From assembly GCF_042685365.1 (NCBI RefSeq), contig NZ_JBHUMY010000011.1:1-64000 (forward strand): DNA of 64,000 nucleotides, read 5' to 3'. Positions 44,595 through 53,781 of this stretch are shown here, piece by piece. The notes under the pieces are model-generated. The model was not told the DNA's origin, searched no databases, and worked only from the letters and a program-made list of their open reading frames with translations. A program made the position numbers and the translations under genes. The DNA comes from Paenibacillus_AP thailandensis (GTDB lineage: Bacteria; Bacillota; Bacilli; Paenibacillales; Paenibacillaceae). Positions within the stretch are counted from its first letter, which is position 1, and every line of letters begins with the position of its first letter.

Positions 44595-44665
44595 CCTTTT
44601 TCCCCCTTTATAATGGATCGTCGGTTCCCGCCGCGCTTTAGGAACGTTGCCGTTCCGCCGATCAA

Positions 44666-45574
44666 TCAGCCTTTCACGGCTCCGACGGTAATACCCTTAA
44701 TGAAATAACGCTGGACGAACGGGTAGAACAAGATAACCGGACCGGTCGCGACGACGGCCGTCGCCATCTTCATCGATTCGAGCGGCACATCCCGCAGCTC
44801 CACGTTGGAGGCGGCGGCCGAGTTGCGGATAAAGTCCGCGCTGGTGACGACATTGTACAGGAACAGCTGCAGGGGCCTATATTTCATGTCCGGCGACAGG
44901 AACAGCATCGAGTTGTACCATTCGTTCCAGTAGCCCAATGCGATGAACAGCCCGATCGTGGCCAGCGCCGGCGTCGACATCGGCAGGATCAGCTTGAGAA
45001 AAATCGTAAAGTCGCCGGCTCCGTCGATTTTGGCCGATTCCGTTATGGCGTGCGGGATGGACCGGACGAAGCTTTTCATCATGATGATCAGAAACGGGCT
45101 GAGCAGGCCGGGAAGCAGCACGGCCAAATAATTGTCTTTCAGGCTCAGATATTGGGTAACGAGCAAATAGAAAGGCACCAGCCCGCCGGAGAACAACGTC
45201 GTAAAATAGATGAAAAACGATATCCCGTTGCGGTAGCCGAAGTCGGGGCGCTGCAAGGCGTAGCCGCTCATCGCGACGATAAACAGTCCGATGGCCGTGC
45301 CGGCGATCGTCAGCACAATCGTGACGATATAAGAGCCGACGATGACGTCCGGATTTTCGAATACGATTTTGTAAGCGAACGTGCTGAATTCCCTTGGCAC
45401 AAAATTAAAGCCGAATTTTTTAATCGCGCTTTCCGCCGTAAACGAAGTGCCGAGGATGAGCAGAAACGGCAGCAAGCAGCAAATCGCGAAGACGGACAAA
45501 AACAAATAGCCGAACACCTTCACGATCACTTCGCTCGCATCGGTGCGAATGCTGCGGGATTCCCCGATTTCCAT
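44666..45574 (-). CDS. Carbohydrate ABC transporter permease (LplC/YtcP-like)
   Basis: A 302-residue permease with six spans and the EAA loop ITESAKIDGAGDFTIFLKLILPMSTPAL near 200. It has the longer LplC-type C-terminus ending in PFVQRYFIKGITVGAVKG. It partners the permease upstream (48-base gap) and the receptor downstream. AGAGGAGG precedes the ATG. No ATPase in the operon; a shared MsmX-like ATPase is expected. Confidence 0.92.
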   Translation of the reverse strand: MEIGESRSIRTDASEVIVKVFGYLFLSVFAICCLLPFLLILGTSFTAESAIKKFGFNFVPREFSTFAYKIVFENPDVIVGSYIVTIVLTIAGTAIGLFIVAMSGYALQRPDFGYRNGISFFIYFTTLFSGGLVPFYLLVTQYLSLKDNYLAVLLPGLLSPFLIIMMKSFVRSIPHAITESAKIDGAGDFTIFLKLILPMSTPALATIGLFIALGYWNEWYNSMLFLSPDMKYRPLQLFLYNVVTSADFIRNSAAASNVELRDVPLESMKMATAVVATGPVILFYPFVQRYFIKGITVGAVKG

Positions 45575-45622
45575 GGAAGCACCTCCTCTTTATGCATGCC
45601 GGGCCTTAGGCAGGCCGGCCGG

Positions 45623-46591
45623 TCAGAACAGGGAATTGTCCGGCGACACTTTGCGGACCATCCAGTTGGCGGTCAAGACGATCACGAAGCCGAATACCGA
45701 TTGATACAAGCTGACGGCGCTTCCGATCGAGAAGTTGAAGTTGGTCATGAGCGAGCGGAACACGTACGTTTCGATAATGTCGGTCGTCCCGTACAGCGCC
45801 GTGTTGTTGGCGCCCACCAGGTTGTAGAACAACCCGAAGTTTCCTTTCAGAATGCCGCCGAGGGAGAACAACACGAGAATGATAAAAGTCGGCTTCAGCC
45901 ACGGCAGCAAAATATAAATAATGCGCTGGAAAGCGTTCGCGCCGTCGATCTCGGAGGCTTCGATAATTTCGCTGTCCAGCCCCATGATCGCGGCGAAATA
46001 AACGATGGAGCCGTAACCCGTCGATTGCCACAGATAGGTCAGCACGATAATAATGGGCCATACGTTCGGATTGGAATAGACTTTGACCGGCTCCATGCCA
46101 AGCGATTCCAGGACGCTGTTCAAATAACCGTAATCGTAGCTCAGAATGTTGTAGGCGATCAGCCCGATCAATACCGCCGATATGAAGTGGGGCAGGAACA
46201 TAATCGTCTGCGATATTTTTTTGAACCATTTTTTCCGGATTTCGTTCAGCAGAATGGCCACAAAAATTTGCAGCACGTTCCCCAGCACGATAAAAACGAC
46301 GTTGTAGGCGACGGTGTTGAACGTCAGGCGCCACAAATCCCCGTTCATGACAAGGAAACGGAAATTGTCGAAACCGACGAACGGACTTCGGAAAATGCCA
46401 TCCGAATAGTTGTATTGAATAAAAGCGAGATACAAGCCCGGCATCGGCAAATAAGCGAAAATGATAAAAAATACGATGGCCGGCAGGCACATGAGAAGCA
46501 GCGTTTTGTTGTTCCACAGCCGCTTCAGCTTGATGCCGGCTGACGCCTCCCGCTTGGGGACGGCCGCCGCGGTTTCCGTCTGAGCCGTCAT
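45623..46591 (-). CDS. Carbohydrate ABC transporter permease (LplB/YteP-like)
   Basis: A 322-residue permease with six spans and an EAA loop (IEASEIDGANAFQRIIYILLPWLKPT near 230). The first cytoplasmic segment (KLKRLWNNKTLLLMCLPAIVFFIIFAYLPMPGLYLAF) is typical of LplB. I chose the ATG at 46591, directly after TTAGGAGGAAACAAC. The 55-bp hairpin-like repeat at 46608-46662 lies just upstream of this ribosome site, in the gap to GH35. Confidence 0.92.
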   Translation of the reverse strand: MTAQTETAAAVPKREASAGIKLKRLWNNKTLLLMCLPAIVFFIIFAYLPMPGLYLAFIQYNYSDGIFRSPFVGFDNFRFLVMNGDLWRLTFNTVAYNVVFIVLGNVLQIFVAILLNEIRKKWFKKISQTIMFLPHFISAVLIGLIAYNILSYDYGYLNSVLESLGMEPVKVYSNPNVWPIIIVLTYLWQSTGYGSIVYFAAIMGLDSEIIEASEIDGANAFQRIIYILLPWLKPTFIILVLFSLGGILKGNFGLFYNLVGANNTALYGTTDIIETYVFRSLMTNFNFSIGSAVSLYQSVFGFVIVLTANWMVRKVSPDNSLF

Positions 46592-46607
46592 GTTGTTTCC
46601 TCCTAAG

Positions 46608-46662
46608 AGTTTTGTGGAGCTTTGCTTCATGAAATTTCTTCGCAACAAAATCTCGCTTCGGA
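46608..46662 (-). repeat. Dispersed hairpin-like element, copy A
   Basis: A 55-bp segment between GH35 and its permease, ending 5-10 bases before the permease ribosome site. On the plus strand it starts AGTTTTGTGGAGC, has 17 variable bases, and ends with CTTCGCAACAAAA followed by TCTCGCTTCGGA. The outer TTTTGT/ACAAAA pair. Copy B (63585-63640) has the same 13-base left block, the same 17-base variable spacing and a near-identical right block. Confidence 0.7.
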
Positions 46663-46664
46663 AG

Positions 46665-49487
46665 CTACGGCTGAATCCGATTGCCAACCGGCACGAAGGT
46701 TAACGATTCGAGACGCGCCTCCCGTGCGCGGTCCACCGCTTCAAGCCATATGGCGAGCTTGCCGGCGCCTTCCTTATACCAGACGCCCGGCAAATAAACG
46801 GTATCGGCGCTGCCGCCCGTCATCGCCGCTTGCCTGCCGGCTTCGCCAAGCCACAATCGGCCTACGACGATGCTTTCCAGCAAGACCGTCAGTTTCACTC
46901 CTTCCCCGGCCGCATGCATCCGCCAGCCGCCCCCGCAATCGGAATTGAGCGTCTCGGCGTACAGCCAGGCGGTTTCTCCCGGGGACAAAATAACGGGCAA
47001 GGCGGTCTCCTCCCCGCTCCCTTGCACGGCGTCGGCGCAAACGCGCAAATCGTCTTCGTCGGCCGGACATATCGTCCAATCCCGCACTTCCGTCCCTTCG
47101 TACAGGACGACCCGTCCTGCCGGCCAGCCAAGCACCCGTTTGACGCATACGGCGATTTCGGCCGTTTCGCCTGGGGCGACGTAAGGGGTAATGTCCAGGA
47201 AAGGATCAAACGGATTGATGTCGCCGGCCTTGCTTCCGTTCACATACAAGCTGCAAATAGACCGAATATTCTGGATATTAATGATCCAGCTGTCCGCGTC
47301 GCCGCTCAGCTTAACCTTGCGGCGGTACAATTCGTAAGCGGGATGATCCGCCGACAACCACCCGCCGAACCCGACGACGGGCCATAGAGCGGTGTCCTCG
47401 CTCAGCAGCCGTTCTTCCGGCTCGCCGGCGGATAGGCGGCATACGCTCCAATTGCCGTTAATGTCGCTGACGGACGTTACGGCCGCAGCGCCGGTTATCC
47501 CCTTCCCGGCGTGCAGCCTCAAGCCGGGCAGCCGGACGTCGTCGAAATTGGAATGGCCCCATATTTCGACCCGAGCCTGCAAAATACATCGCCCGTCCTC
47601 CGGCGGGCCGCCTTCGAGCGGCACATAAACGCTGCCTCCGCCCGGAGTGACGGTTCCGGCATACCGCCCGCCGGCATAGACGGACACGACGTCGGCGGCC
47701 TCTTTCAAGAGCAAGCCGAGCACCGGTGCGGCGGCCGGCACGCCAAGCTCCGCTTCGTACCAGGCGAAACCGCGGTAGACCGATTCCCGCTCCAGACGGC
47801 GCAGCGCCTTCCTGTACAACCTCCGGTTCGACAGCGGCTCCGTTCCCGCCGTTCGAACGAGGCTCCAGCCGGCTTCGGCTTTCTCGGGCCGGTCCGGATA
47901 TCGCGGCATGCTGCCGATACTGAACGTTCCGTCGCCTCGCGCCTCTTCCAACAGCAGCGCTTTCGCGCGATCCATAACGATAACGCGCAGCGTAGTACCT
48001 GCTTTCGTCACAAGCTCGCAAACGGCATCCCCCTCGCGGACGTCAAACGATACAACGAGCCCGCCGTCCCGGTATTCGGCTTGCGCTTGCCAAGAGACGG
48101 CCGTCAGCGGCTCGTCGATCGCGAGCGCAAGCTGCCCGCTTCCTTCGGCGTGGAAGAACAAAGCGGCGCTGCCTTCGCCGCAGGTAGCCGTGAACAGCTC
48201 GGCCGTGGAGTAGCGAACGGAGCCTTCCATGCCCCACGCGGCAAGCGGCAAGCCGACCGGAAGAGCAACCGAGCGGCCGGCCTTCAGCGTAAAGGCGATG
48301 CCGGTATCGGCCGTCCCCGCAAGACCGGCGAGGGAGACCGCATGATCGCAATCCTCCAGGTTGGTCAAGAAGACTAGCCGCCCTCCTCCCGCCAGCTTCA
48401 GCGTATAGGGACCCGCAATCGCCGCTTTGGAAACGGCAGCGCCGGCCATCTTCAGCTCCGGATCCGGCCCGATCGCTTCCGCTTCGGCAAGATCCGTCCC
48501 GTACGCCTCGATCAACCGGGCGAGCAGCCGGCCTTCGTAGGCCTCCTCCCGGATATGCCCTTCGGGCGAAATCATCCCGCCGAAATCGTAGTCGGACGTC
48601 AGGAAAGCAAGCGGTTTGCCCCAATTGTTCGTCGCGTTCGTCAAGCCGAAATTCGTCCCCGACACTTGAAGGTACGGGCCAAGCAGCTTGGCGCCGCAGG
48701 ACAGGAGCCGCCGCAGCAAATAATGGGAACGGTTCGTCTCCGTCACGAGCAGCGGATACCCGAGCGATCGCAGCAGCCCGTTGTAATGGAGCGCCTTCTC
48801 CTCAAACGCCGGATCTTTGTCGTTCGGATAAAAATTGCATGTCGGCATCACGCCTTCCTCGAGGCCGGTCGCCTGCCGAAGGCCGCCTTGCCCCGCGCAC
48901 GCGAACAGCGGAACGTTAAGGCCGGCCGAAGCGGCCATTCGGACCAAAGCCTCCATGTACCCTTTCGGGTCCGCGCAGCCGTAAAAGTCGAGCTCGTTGT
49001 CCAGCTGAACGGCGATGACCGTGCCCCCCGCGCCCGCCTCATAGGCTTTCAGAAGCGGCAAAATGCGGCCGAACCATCTCTCGACATGCCGCAGGAAAAG
49101 CGGGTCGTTGTCCCTCAGGCGCATTCCTTCCTCGGCGAACAGGTAGGCGGGCAGGGCACCTCCGTCCCATTCCGAGCAAATGTACGGTCCCGGCCGGGCG
49201 ATGACCCAAAGCCCCGTCTCGGCGGCAGCCGCCAGAAACGCCGTTACGTCGCGTTCCCCGCCGAAATCCCACTCGCCTTCCGACCGTTCGTGGTAGTTCC
49301 ACGGAAAATAAACGTCGATGGCGTTGTACCCGAATGACTTGAGCTGCTCCATCCGCTCCTTCCACAGCCCCCTCGGGATGCGAAAATAGAACAGAGAAGC
49401 GCTCATTAAAATGCGCGGAACGCCTTCAAGCCAGACGCCGGAAGGCCGAAAGCTTACGGCTTCGCTTGGTTTGATTTCCATGTTCAC
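46665..49487 (-). CDS. Glycoside hydrolase family 35-like protein (beta-galactosidase-type)
   Basis: A 940-residue protein. Residues 1-330 form the GH35 barrel (YNAIDVYFPWNYHERSEGEWDFGGERDV near 55, VIARPGPYICSEWDGGALPAYLF near 95); the acid/base is Glu165 in VQLDNE (ENE in most relatives) and the likely nucleophile is Glu250 in LLVTETNRS. Residues about 350-940 are beta-rich modules, including jelly-roll type. No signal peptide. It starts at a GTG after GGAGG and heads the operon with an LplABC-like importer, so it likely trims imported galactosylated pectic oligomers. Confidence 0.85.
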   Translation of the reverse strand: MNMEIKPSEAVSFRPSGVWLEGVPRILMSASLFYFRIPRGLWKERMEQLKSFGYNAIDVYFPWNYHERSEGEWDFGGERDVTAFLAAAAETGLWVIARPGPYICSEWDGGALPAYLFAEEGMRLRDNDPLFLRHVERWFGRILPLLKAYEAGAGGTVIAVQLDNELDFYGCADPKGYMEALVRMAASAGLNVPLFACAGQGGLRQATGLEEGVMPTCNFYPNDKDPAFEEKALHYNGLLRSLGYPLLVTETNRSHYLLRRLLSCGAKLLGPYLQVSGTNFGLTNATNNWGKPLAFLTSDYDFGGMISPEGHIREEAYEGRLLARLIEAYGTDLAEAEAIGPDPELKMAGAAVSKAAIAGPYTLKLAGGGRLVFLTNLEDCDHAVSLAGLAGTADTGIAFTLKAGRSVALPVGLPLAAWGMEGSVRYSTAELFTATCGEGSAALFFHAEGSGQLALAIDEPLTAVSWQAQAEYRDGGLVVSFDVREGDAVCELVTKAGTTLRVIVMDRAKALLLEEARGDGTFSIGSMPRYPDRPEKAEAGWSLVRTAGTEPLSNRRLYRKALRRLERESVYRGFAWYEAELGVPAAAPVLGLLLKEAADVVSVYAGGRYAGTVTPGGGSVYVPLEGGPPEDGRCILQARVEIWGHSNFDDVRLPGLRLHAGKGITGAAAVTSVSDINGNWSVCRLSAGEPEERLLSEDTALWPVVGFGGWLSADHPAYELYRRKVKLSGDADSWIINIQNIRSICSLYVNGSKAGDINPFDPFLDITPYVAPGETAEIAVCVKRVLGWPAGRVVLYEGTEVRDWTICPADEDDLRVCADAVQGSGEETALPVILSPGETAWLYAETLNSDCGGGWRMHAAGEGVKLTVLLESIVVGRLWLGEAGRQAAMTGGSADTVYLPGVWYKEGAGKLAIWLEAVDRAREARLESLTFVPVGNRIQP

Positions 49488-49523
49488 GGCATGACCTCCA
49501 AGCCTTGTTAAAATGCAAGCATA

Positions 49524-49539
49524 ATGAAACCCATTTCAT
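49524..49539. promoter_or_regulatory. LacI-type operator O1
   Basis: ATGAAACCCATTTCAT has arms ATGAAA/TTTCAT. It differs at a single base from the reverse complement of O2 and lies 37 bases upstream of the GH35 start codon, downstream of the likely promoter. It misses the invariant CG centre of catabolite-response elements, so the adjacent LacI protein is the better candidate. Confidence 0.6.
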
Positions 49540-49904
49540 GAAATCGGTTACAATCCGAACAAAAAGAAATACACTCTCTGGAACCGGACAAGCAGAAACG
49601 GTCTTCTCGGTCCTTGTCTTAAGGACGAAACGTTTCAGCGAAAATATAAGACAATTTATAACGCAAAACTTATAAATTCTTATATTTCAAGAAAACCTCT
49701 TTCGGAGCTTTTCGAAGCTAAGCAGCCAGATGAATTCCCGGAGCCGGCTCGCTTCGAAAGCGTCAAAGCAGGTTTTATCGCCAATAGAATTTATGATTTC
49801 CGATTGCTTCGGACGTTCATCAGATTCTATTGCGGCCAAACATCTTGTCGTTATCGGCGATCGTGTATAAGGAAAAGCGATATGAACAGATTGGCGGCAT
49901 TGTA

Positions 49905-49920
49905 ATGAAACGGGTTTCAT
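49905..49920. promoter_or_regulatory. LacI-type operator O2
   Basis: ATGAAACGGGTTTCAT has arms ATGAAAC/GTTTCAT around GG. Located 380 bases from O1, it could support DNA looping by a tetrameric repressor. Confidence 0.6.
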
Positions 49921-50025
49921 TTTTAGCGCTGATGTCTGCTGTTTTTGTTACCTTGATTGTATGCACATTTGTAAGCGTTGTCAATTATATTTTTTGAAAC
50001 AATTTCCTGCAATCGAAAGAATCCT

Positions 50026-51075
50026 TCAACAACGCGGCGGGGCCGTCGATTCCCGTACGATAAGCTCCGGCTTGACGACTGTCCGCTTGCTTACCTTTTC
50101 CTTGCCGATCATCCGGTGTAGCAAATCGAGCGCAGACCGTCCGACCTCATAGCTGCGGAGCGATACGGTCGTCAGCTCCGGTATGCTGTAGGACGCGTAA
50201 GGAATGTCGTCGAAGCCGACCAGCGACAGATCTTCCGGCACTTTCAGCCCTGCTTTCCGGGCGGCTTTCAGCATGCCGATCGCAATCTGGTCATTGGCGC
50301 AAAAAACGGCCGTCGGCAGCTCTCCCATGCTATGCAGCGTCTCGAAAGCCTCCTTGCCGCTGTCCGCCGAATAACCCGTGACGAGCGTCCATTCCGGACG
50401 GACGGCGAGGCCGTTTCGCTCCATCGTCTTCCGGAAGCCTTGAATGCGCTGCACCGAATTCGACATAAACCGGTAACCTCCGGCAAACGCGATGCGACGG
50501 TGACCCAAATCGATCAAATGCTGCGTAGCGAGCTCCGCTCCAAGCCGTTCGTCGGCGTATATCCGGTTCAAGTCCGTTCCCGGCAGCTGGCCGTTTATGA
50601 GCAGAACGGGCACGCGCTTCGCCGTTTCCGCCACCTCCGTCGTCAACTCCTTTGAAGGCCTCGCTAAGTTGATCCGTCCCCCGACCATAATAATGCCGTC
50701 GACTTGCTTCTCCATCAGGATCGATATGTATTGGGACTCTCTTTCGTATTGATCTTCCATCTGCCCCATCGTGGATACCGTGTCGCACAGAAAAAAATGA
50801 TAGCCCTTGCTTCTCGCTTCCTCCTCCAGTCCCGCAAGCAGCATCGGAAAAAAAGGATTGGTAATGTCGGGAAAAATAATGCCGATCGTACCCGTCTCCT
50901 TCTTCAGCAAACTTCTCGCAAGAGCGTTCGGCTGAAACTGGTATTTCTGAATAAGATCCTTGATCTTGTCGCGGGTTTCGTGTTTGACAGGCGCCGAATT
51001 GTTCAGCACCCGGGATACGGTCGCAACGGAAACGCCCGCTTCTTTGGCGATATCGTAAATCGTAACCGGTTTCAT
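50026..51075 (-). CDS. LacI-family regulator of the GH35/LplABC operon
   Basis: A 349-residue repressor: HTH and hinge (VTIYDIAKEAGVSVATVSRVLNNS, residues 4-27), then a periplasmic-binding-like domain (IGIIFPDITNPFFPMLLAGLEEEA near 62; VGFDDIPYASYSIPELTTV near 275). I chose the ATG at 51075 after AGAGGAG; the in-frame codon 44 residues earlier lacks a ribosome site. It is directly upstream of, and codirectional with, the GH35 operon; the two palindromes between them are its likely targets. Confidence 0.92.
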   Translation of the reverse strand: MKPVTIYDIAKEAGVSVATVSRVLNNSAPVKHETRDKIKDLIQKYQFQPNALARSLLKKETGTIGIIFPDITNPFFPMLLAGLEEEARSKGYHFFLCDTVSTMGQMEDQYERESQYISILMEKQVDGIIMVGGRINLARPSKELTTEVAETAKRVPVLLINGQLPGTDLNRIYADERLGAELATQHLIDLGHRRIAFAGGYRFMSNSVQRIQGFRKTMERNGLAVRPEWTLVTGYSADSGKEAFETLHSMGELPTAVFCANDQIAIGMLKAARKAGLKVPEDLSLVGFDDIPYASYSIPELTTVSLRSYEVGRSALDLLHRMIGKEKVSKRTVVKPELIVRESTAPPRC

Positions 51076-51220
51076 GTATGCTCCTCTCTTCGACGGCAAT
51101 CGGGGCGTCGCCCCCGCCGTACTACAAGCTTGGCTGACGTACCTCATATTGTAAAAGATGCCCAGCCGACATTTCAATCTAATTTTGGAGGAGCACAGAT
51201 TTATCAATCATCTATTTGCC

Positions 51221-51266
51221 AAAAAAAGACCGGCAACGGGCATCCGATATGCCCTTGCCGGTCTTT
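51221..51266 (-). terminator. Terminator of azoR
   Basis: A long stem AAAGACCGGCAA/TTGCCGGTCTTT continuing as GGGCAT/ATGCCC, with a seven-T tail on the minus strand, 20 bases past the azoR stop. Confidence 0.9.
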
Positions 51267-51286
51267 GCGAAACGAAATCAATCGAA

Positions 51287-51913
51287 TTAGAACTTGGAAG
51301 CAACTTCCGCCGCTTTGCGCAGCCCCGCTTCGATGATTTCCGCGGAACGCTGCTGATCCGCGTTATGTCCTTCGATGATGACGTCTTCGGTTTGGTTGAT
51401 GCCCCAGAAGCCGAACGTCGTTTTCACCAATTTGTGAGCCATTTCGATCGCGTCCATCGGAGGCGTCGAATATACGCCGCCGCGCGCGTTAAGCAGGGCC
51501 ACTTTTTTGTTGCCGGCAAGACCGACAGGGCCTTCCGCGGTGTACTTGAACGTTTTGCCCGCTTGGGACAGGTACGACATGTACGTAATGAGCGGCGCCG
51601 GAACGGTGAAGTTCCAGAGCGGATAGGCCACGACTACTTTATCGGCGGCCAGGAATTGATCCAGGTATTGGTTGGCCAGATCGGCCAGTTTCTTCTCTTC
51701 CGCCGTAGGCTCGATGCCTTGCGCAAGCTTGAATTGGCCGGTAATCGTCGTGTTGCCGTAATACGGCAGGTTCAGCGCGAACAGGTCGAGCTCCGTAATT
51801 TGGTCTTGCGGGTTCGCTTCCTTGTACGTTTTAAGGAATGCGTCGTACAGCTTTACGCTGACCGCTTGTTCTACGGGACGGTCGTTTGCTTTGATGAACA
51901 ATACTTTAGCCAC
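51287..51913 (-). CDS. azoR: FMN-dependent NADH:quinone/azo-reductase AzoR
   Basis: A 208-residue flavodoxin-fold reductase. N-terminal VLFIKANDRPVEQAVSVKL phosphate-binding loop, YPLWNFTVPAPLITYMSYL near 98-115 and the LLNARGGVY segment near 146 match AzoR. It reduces quinones and azo compounds and protects against electrophiles. The start is a GTG at 51913 with GGAGGGA upstream. It is divergent from an MFS gene, with a candidate operator between them. Confidence 0.92.
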   Translation of the reverse strand: MAKVLFIKANDRPVEQAVSVKLYDAFLKTYKEANPQDQITELDLFALNLPYYGNTTITGQFKLAQGIEPTAEEKKLADLANQYLDQFLAADKVVVAYPLWNFTVPAPLITYMSYLSQAGKTFKYTAEGPVGLAGNKKVALLNARGGVYSTPPMDAIEMAHKLVKTTFGFWGINQTEDVIIEGHNADQQRSAEIIEAGLRKAAEVASKF

Positions 51914-52312
51914 TGCTAAATCCCTCCGGTTAAGATGTGATGGTGTGAGAATGAGCCTATAACTGCATGCGTTGTAACACAGTTTTACTCAAAAATGGGG
52001 AGTAACTATAAAATTAACTGCAATCTCACTGATCACATTATAGGCTTGCCTTGGGCAGGAAAGCAAGTCCAATAATTTCCAATTCGAAACGGCTTCGTCG
52101 TCCGCGACATACCGAAAAAGTTAACGATTGTCGCTGTTTGGAAGCAATGTTATAGTAATCAAATGATGCCGGAATGCCGGTTTCATTTCGGGCCATCGAC
52201 CTTTATTATGTGTCTGGCGCTTCGCCGCTAATCGCCCGCTCGCCGGCAGTTGCTTCTTCGATAGACAACGTTTACGAGTTACCGACAATTTTTGCAGGGG
52301 GAATCGATCGGA
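51914..52312. other. Divergent intergenic region between azoR and the MFS gene
   Basis: About 400 bases without a gene. An inverted repeat TTACTC/GAGTAA (51985-51990 and 52000-52005, nine bases apart) sits 72 bases upstream of azoR and is the only clear regulatory-looking signal; quinone-sensing regulators of the HxlR/MarR type act at such sites in azoR genes elsewhere. I saw no supported gene or terminator in the rest. Confidence 0.45.
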
Positions 52313-53566
52313 ATGGAACAAATCCGTTACCAAACGGATCCGATCAAGCGGCATTATGTGCTGATGCTGCTTGTCGTCTTTATCGGCTATACCGTTTTCG
52401 GCTTTTCGGAAAATATAAAGGGCCCTGCCGTGCCGCGCATGCAGGCGGATTTCGGGCTGGACGAGATGCAGCTCGGGCTGCTGCTCGCGCTCAACTCGCT
52501 CGGCTATTTGCTCGCTTGCAGCTTTACCGGCTGGATGGTCGGCAAATGGGGCTTAAAGCTTTCGACGTCGCTCGCGTTCGGCTCGATGGCCTTATCCGGC
52601 GTCTTCATCTATTTGTCCGCGACGTTCGGAACTTTTGCATTATCGTATTTTTTTATGTACATAGGAAACGGCATTCTCGAAATCGCGCTCGCTATATTGG
52701 GGGCGCGGGTATTTACGAAAAACACCGGGGCCATGATGAACCTTTCGCATTTTTTCTACGGGCTAAGCTCCACCGTCGCGCCGATCGCCGCAGCAGCCTT
52801 GATGGGAGTCCCGCTTGGAGGAGAGGAGATCGGCTGGAGGGGCATGTATCTGATCATGCTGTCGTTATCCGTCCTGCCGATGATTCCGGCGCTCGCCGCC
52901 TCCTTCCCGGCCGGAGACGACGTCAAAGCGGAACGGATATCGATAAAGCAGTTCATGGGCGACCGGGTCATCTGGCTCATCGTTTTGCTTTTATCGTTTG
53001 GCGTCATATCCGAGCTTGCCGTCGGCGGCTGGCTCGTCAACTTTTTGGAGAAGGCTTACGGCTGGAGTTCTTCCGCCTCGTCTTATATGCTTTCCGCCTT
53101 CTTCCTCTGCTTTACGCTTGCAAGGCTTGTGCTCGGCGTTTGGACCGACAAGATCGGTTATATCAAATCGATTATCGTTTATTCCGCATTCTCCGGAGCG
53201 TGCACCGTAGCGGCTATCGCCTCCGGCGAATCGGGCGCGGTCCTGTTCGCCGCGGCGGGAATCGGCATCGCTCCCGTTTATCCGACCGTCATGGCGTTTC
53301 TTGCGCGCAAGTATGCCGGCAACAGCGACATGGCCATTACGTTCACGGTAACGTTCATGGGCGTTGCCAGCATCGTCGGCAATTTTCTGGTCGGGGCGAT
53401 CTCGGATTTATTCCGGACGGCGATGACGGCCGTATACGGACCTGCAGCGGGCATCGTAAAAGGGCTGCAGGCGGGTTATCTCTTTATCGGCGTGTGCGCA
53501 TGGCTGTGCTCTTTGACGGGAATCGTGCTGTACCGCCGTTTAAAGCGGGATAACGCGCTGATGTAA
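52313..53566 (+). CDS. Major facilitator superfamily transporter
   Basis: A 417-residue, 12-span MFS protein. The first loop motif is weak; GYTVFGFSENIKGPAVPRMQADFGLDEMQLGLLLALNSLGYLLA opens the protein in the style of FHS-type sugar/multidrug facilitators, and LARLVLGVWTDKIGY near 290 is the second-half loop 8-9 motif. I chose the ATG at 52313, about ten bases after a GGGGGA site; an in-frame TTG seven codons earlier has none. Substrate unknown; a sugar or a toxic compound linked to azoR are both possible. Confidence 0.85.
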   Translation: MEQIRYQTDPIKRHYVLMLLVVFIGYTVFGFSENIKGPAVPRMQADFGLDEMQLGLLLALNSLGYLLACSFTGWMVGKWGLKLSTSLAFGSMALSGVFIYLSATFGTFALSYFFMYIGNGILEIALAILGARVFTKNTGAMMNLSHFFYGLSSTVAPIAAAALMGVPLGGEEIGWRGMYLIMLSLSVLPMIPALAASFPAGDDVKAERISIKQFMGDRVIWLIVLLLSFGVISELAVGGWLVNFLEKAYGWSSSASSYMLSAFFLCFTLARLVLGVWTDKIGYIKSIIVYSAFSGACTVAAIASGESGAVLFAAAGIGIAPVYPTVMAFLARKYAGNSDMAITFTVTFMGVASIVGNFLVGAISDLFRTAMTAVYGPAAGIVKGLQAGYLFIGVCAWLCSLTGIVLYRRLKRDNALM

Positions 53567-53596
53567 CGGCATTCGCGCGACTAAGACCTTCTCGTC

Positions 53597-53640
53597 ATTG
53601 CCCGGGCAATAGTCGATACAGCCATAATCCTGGATATAAT
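53597..53640 (+). promoter_or_regulatory. Candidate lipL promoter with adjacent palindrome
   Basis: TCGATA (53613-53618) and TATAAT (53635-53640) are 16 bases apart and suit a promoter. A perfect palindrome ATTGCCCGGGCAAT (53597-53610) lies two bases upstream of the -35, as an operator or a short hairpin would. Confidence 0.4.
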
Positions 53641-53781
53641 TGGAAAATGCAGGTTTGACATCAATCTTCCCGGCGACTAAGCCCATTGGATGAAAGAAAG
53701 AGATAGAAACCTTAAGGAAATTCTTGGTTTGAAGCGCCAAACGAGAATTTCGGACGGATGCGAAAGGAGATGGCGAACGCC

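Larger units (their letters stand above)
49488..50025. other. Promoter region of the GH35/LplABC operon with two operator copies
   Basis: About 540 bases with no convincing gene. It contains two near-identical 16-bp palindromes (49524-49539, 49905-49920) and a GAAACGTTTC palindrome at about 49627. AT-rich stretches at 49635-49690 are the likeliest promoter area, giving a leader of about 150 bases; I could not fix -35 and -10 boxes. Confidence 0.5.

Noticed and set aside
42987..46543. Long plus-strand frames (573 and 497 codons) opposite the LplABC-like genes
   Set aside because: Shadows of codon bias in the real minus-strand genes; no domains, no promoters.
49620..49640. GAAACGTTTC as a CcpA catabolite-response element
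   Set aside because: It is shorter than the 14-bp consensus and lacks the correct spacing around the central CG.
49687..49920. 77-codon minus-strand frame between the LacI and GH35 genes
   Set aside because: Starts inside operator O2, lacks a ribosome site, and the composition is not protein-like.
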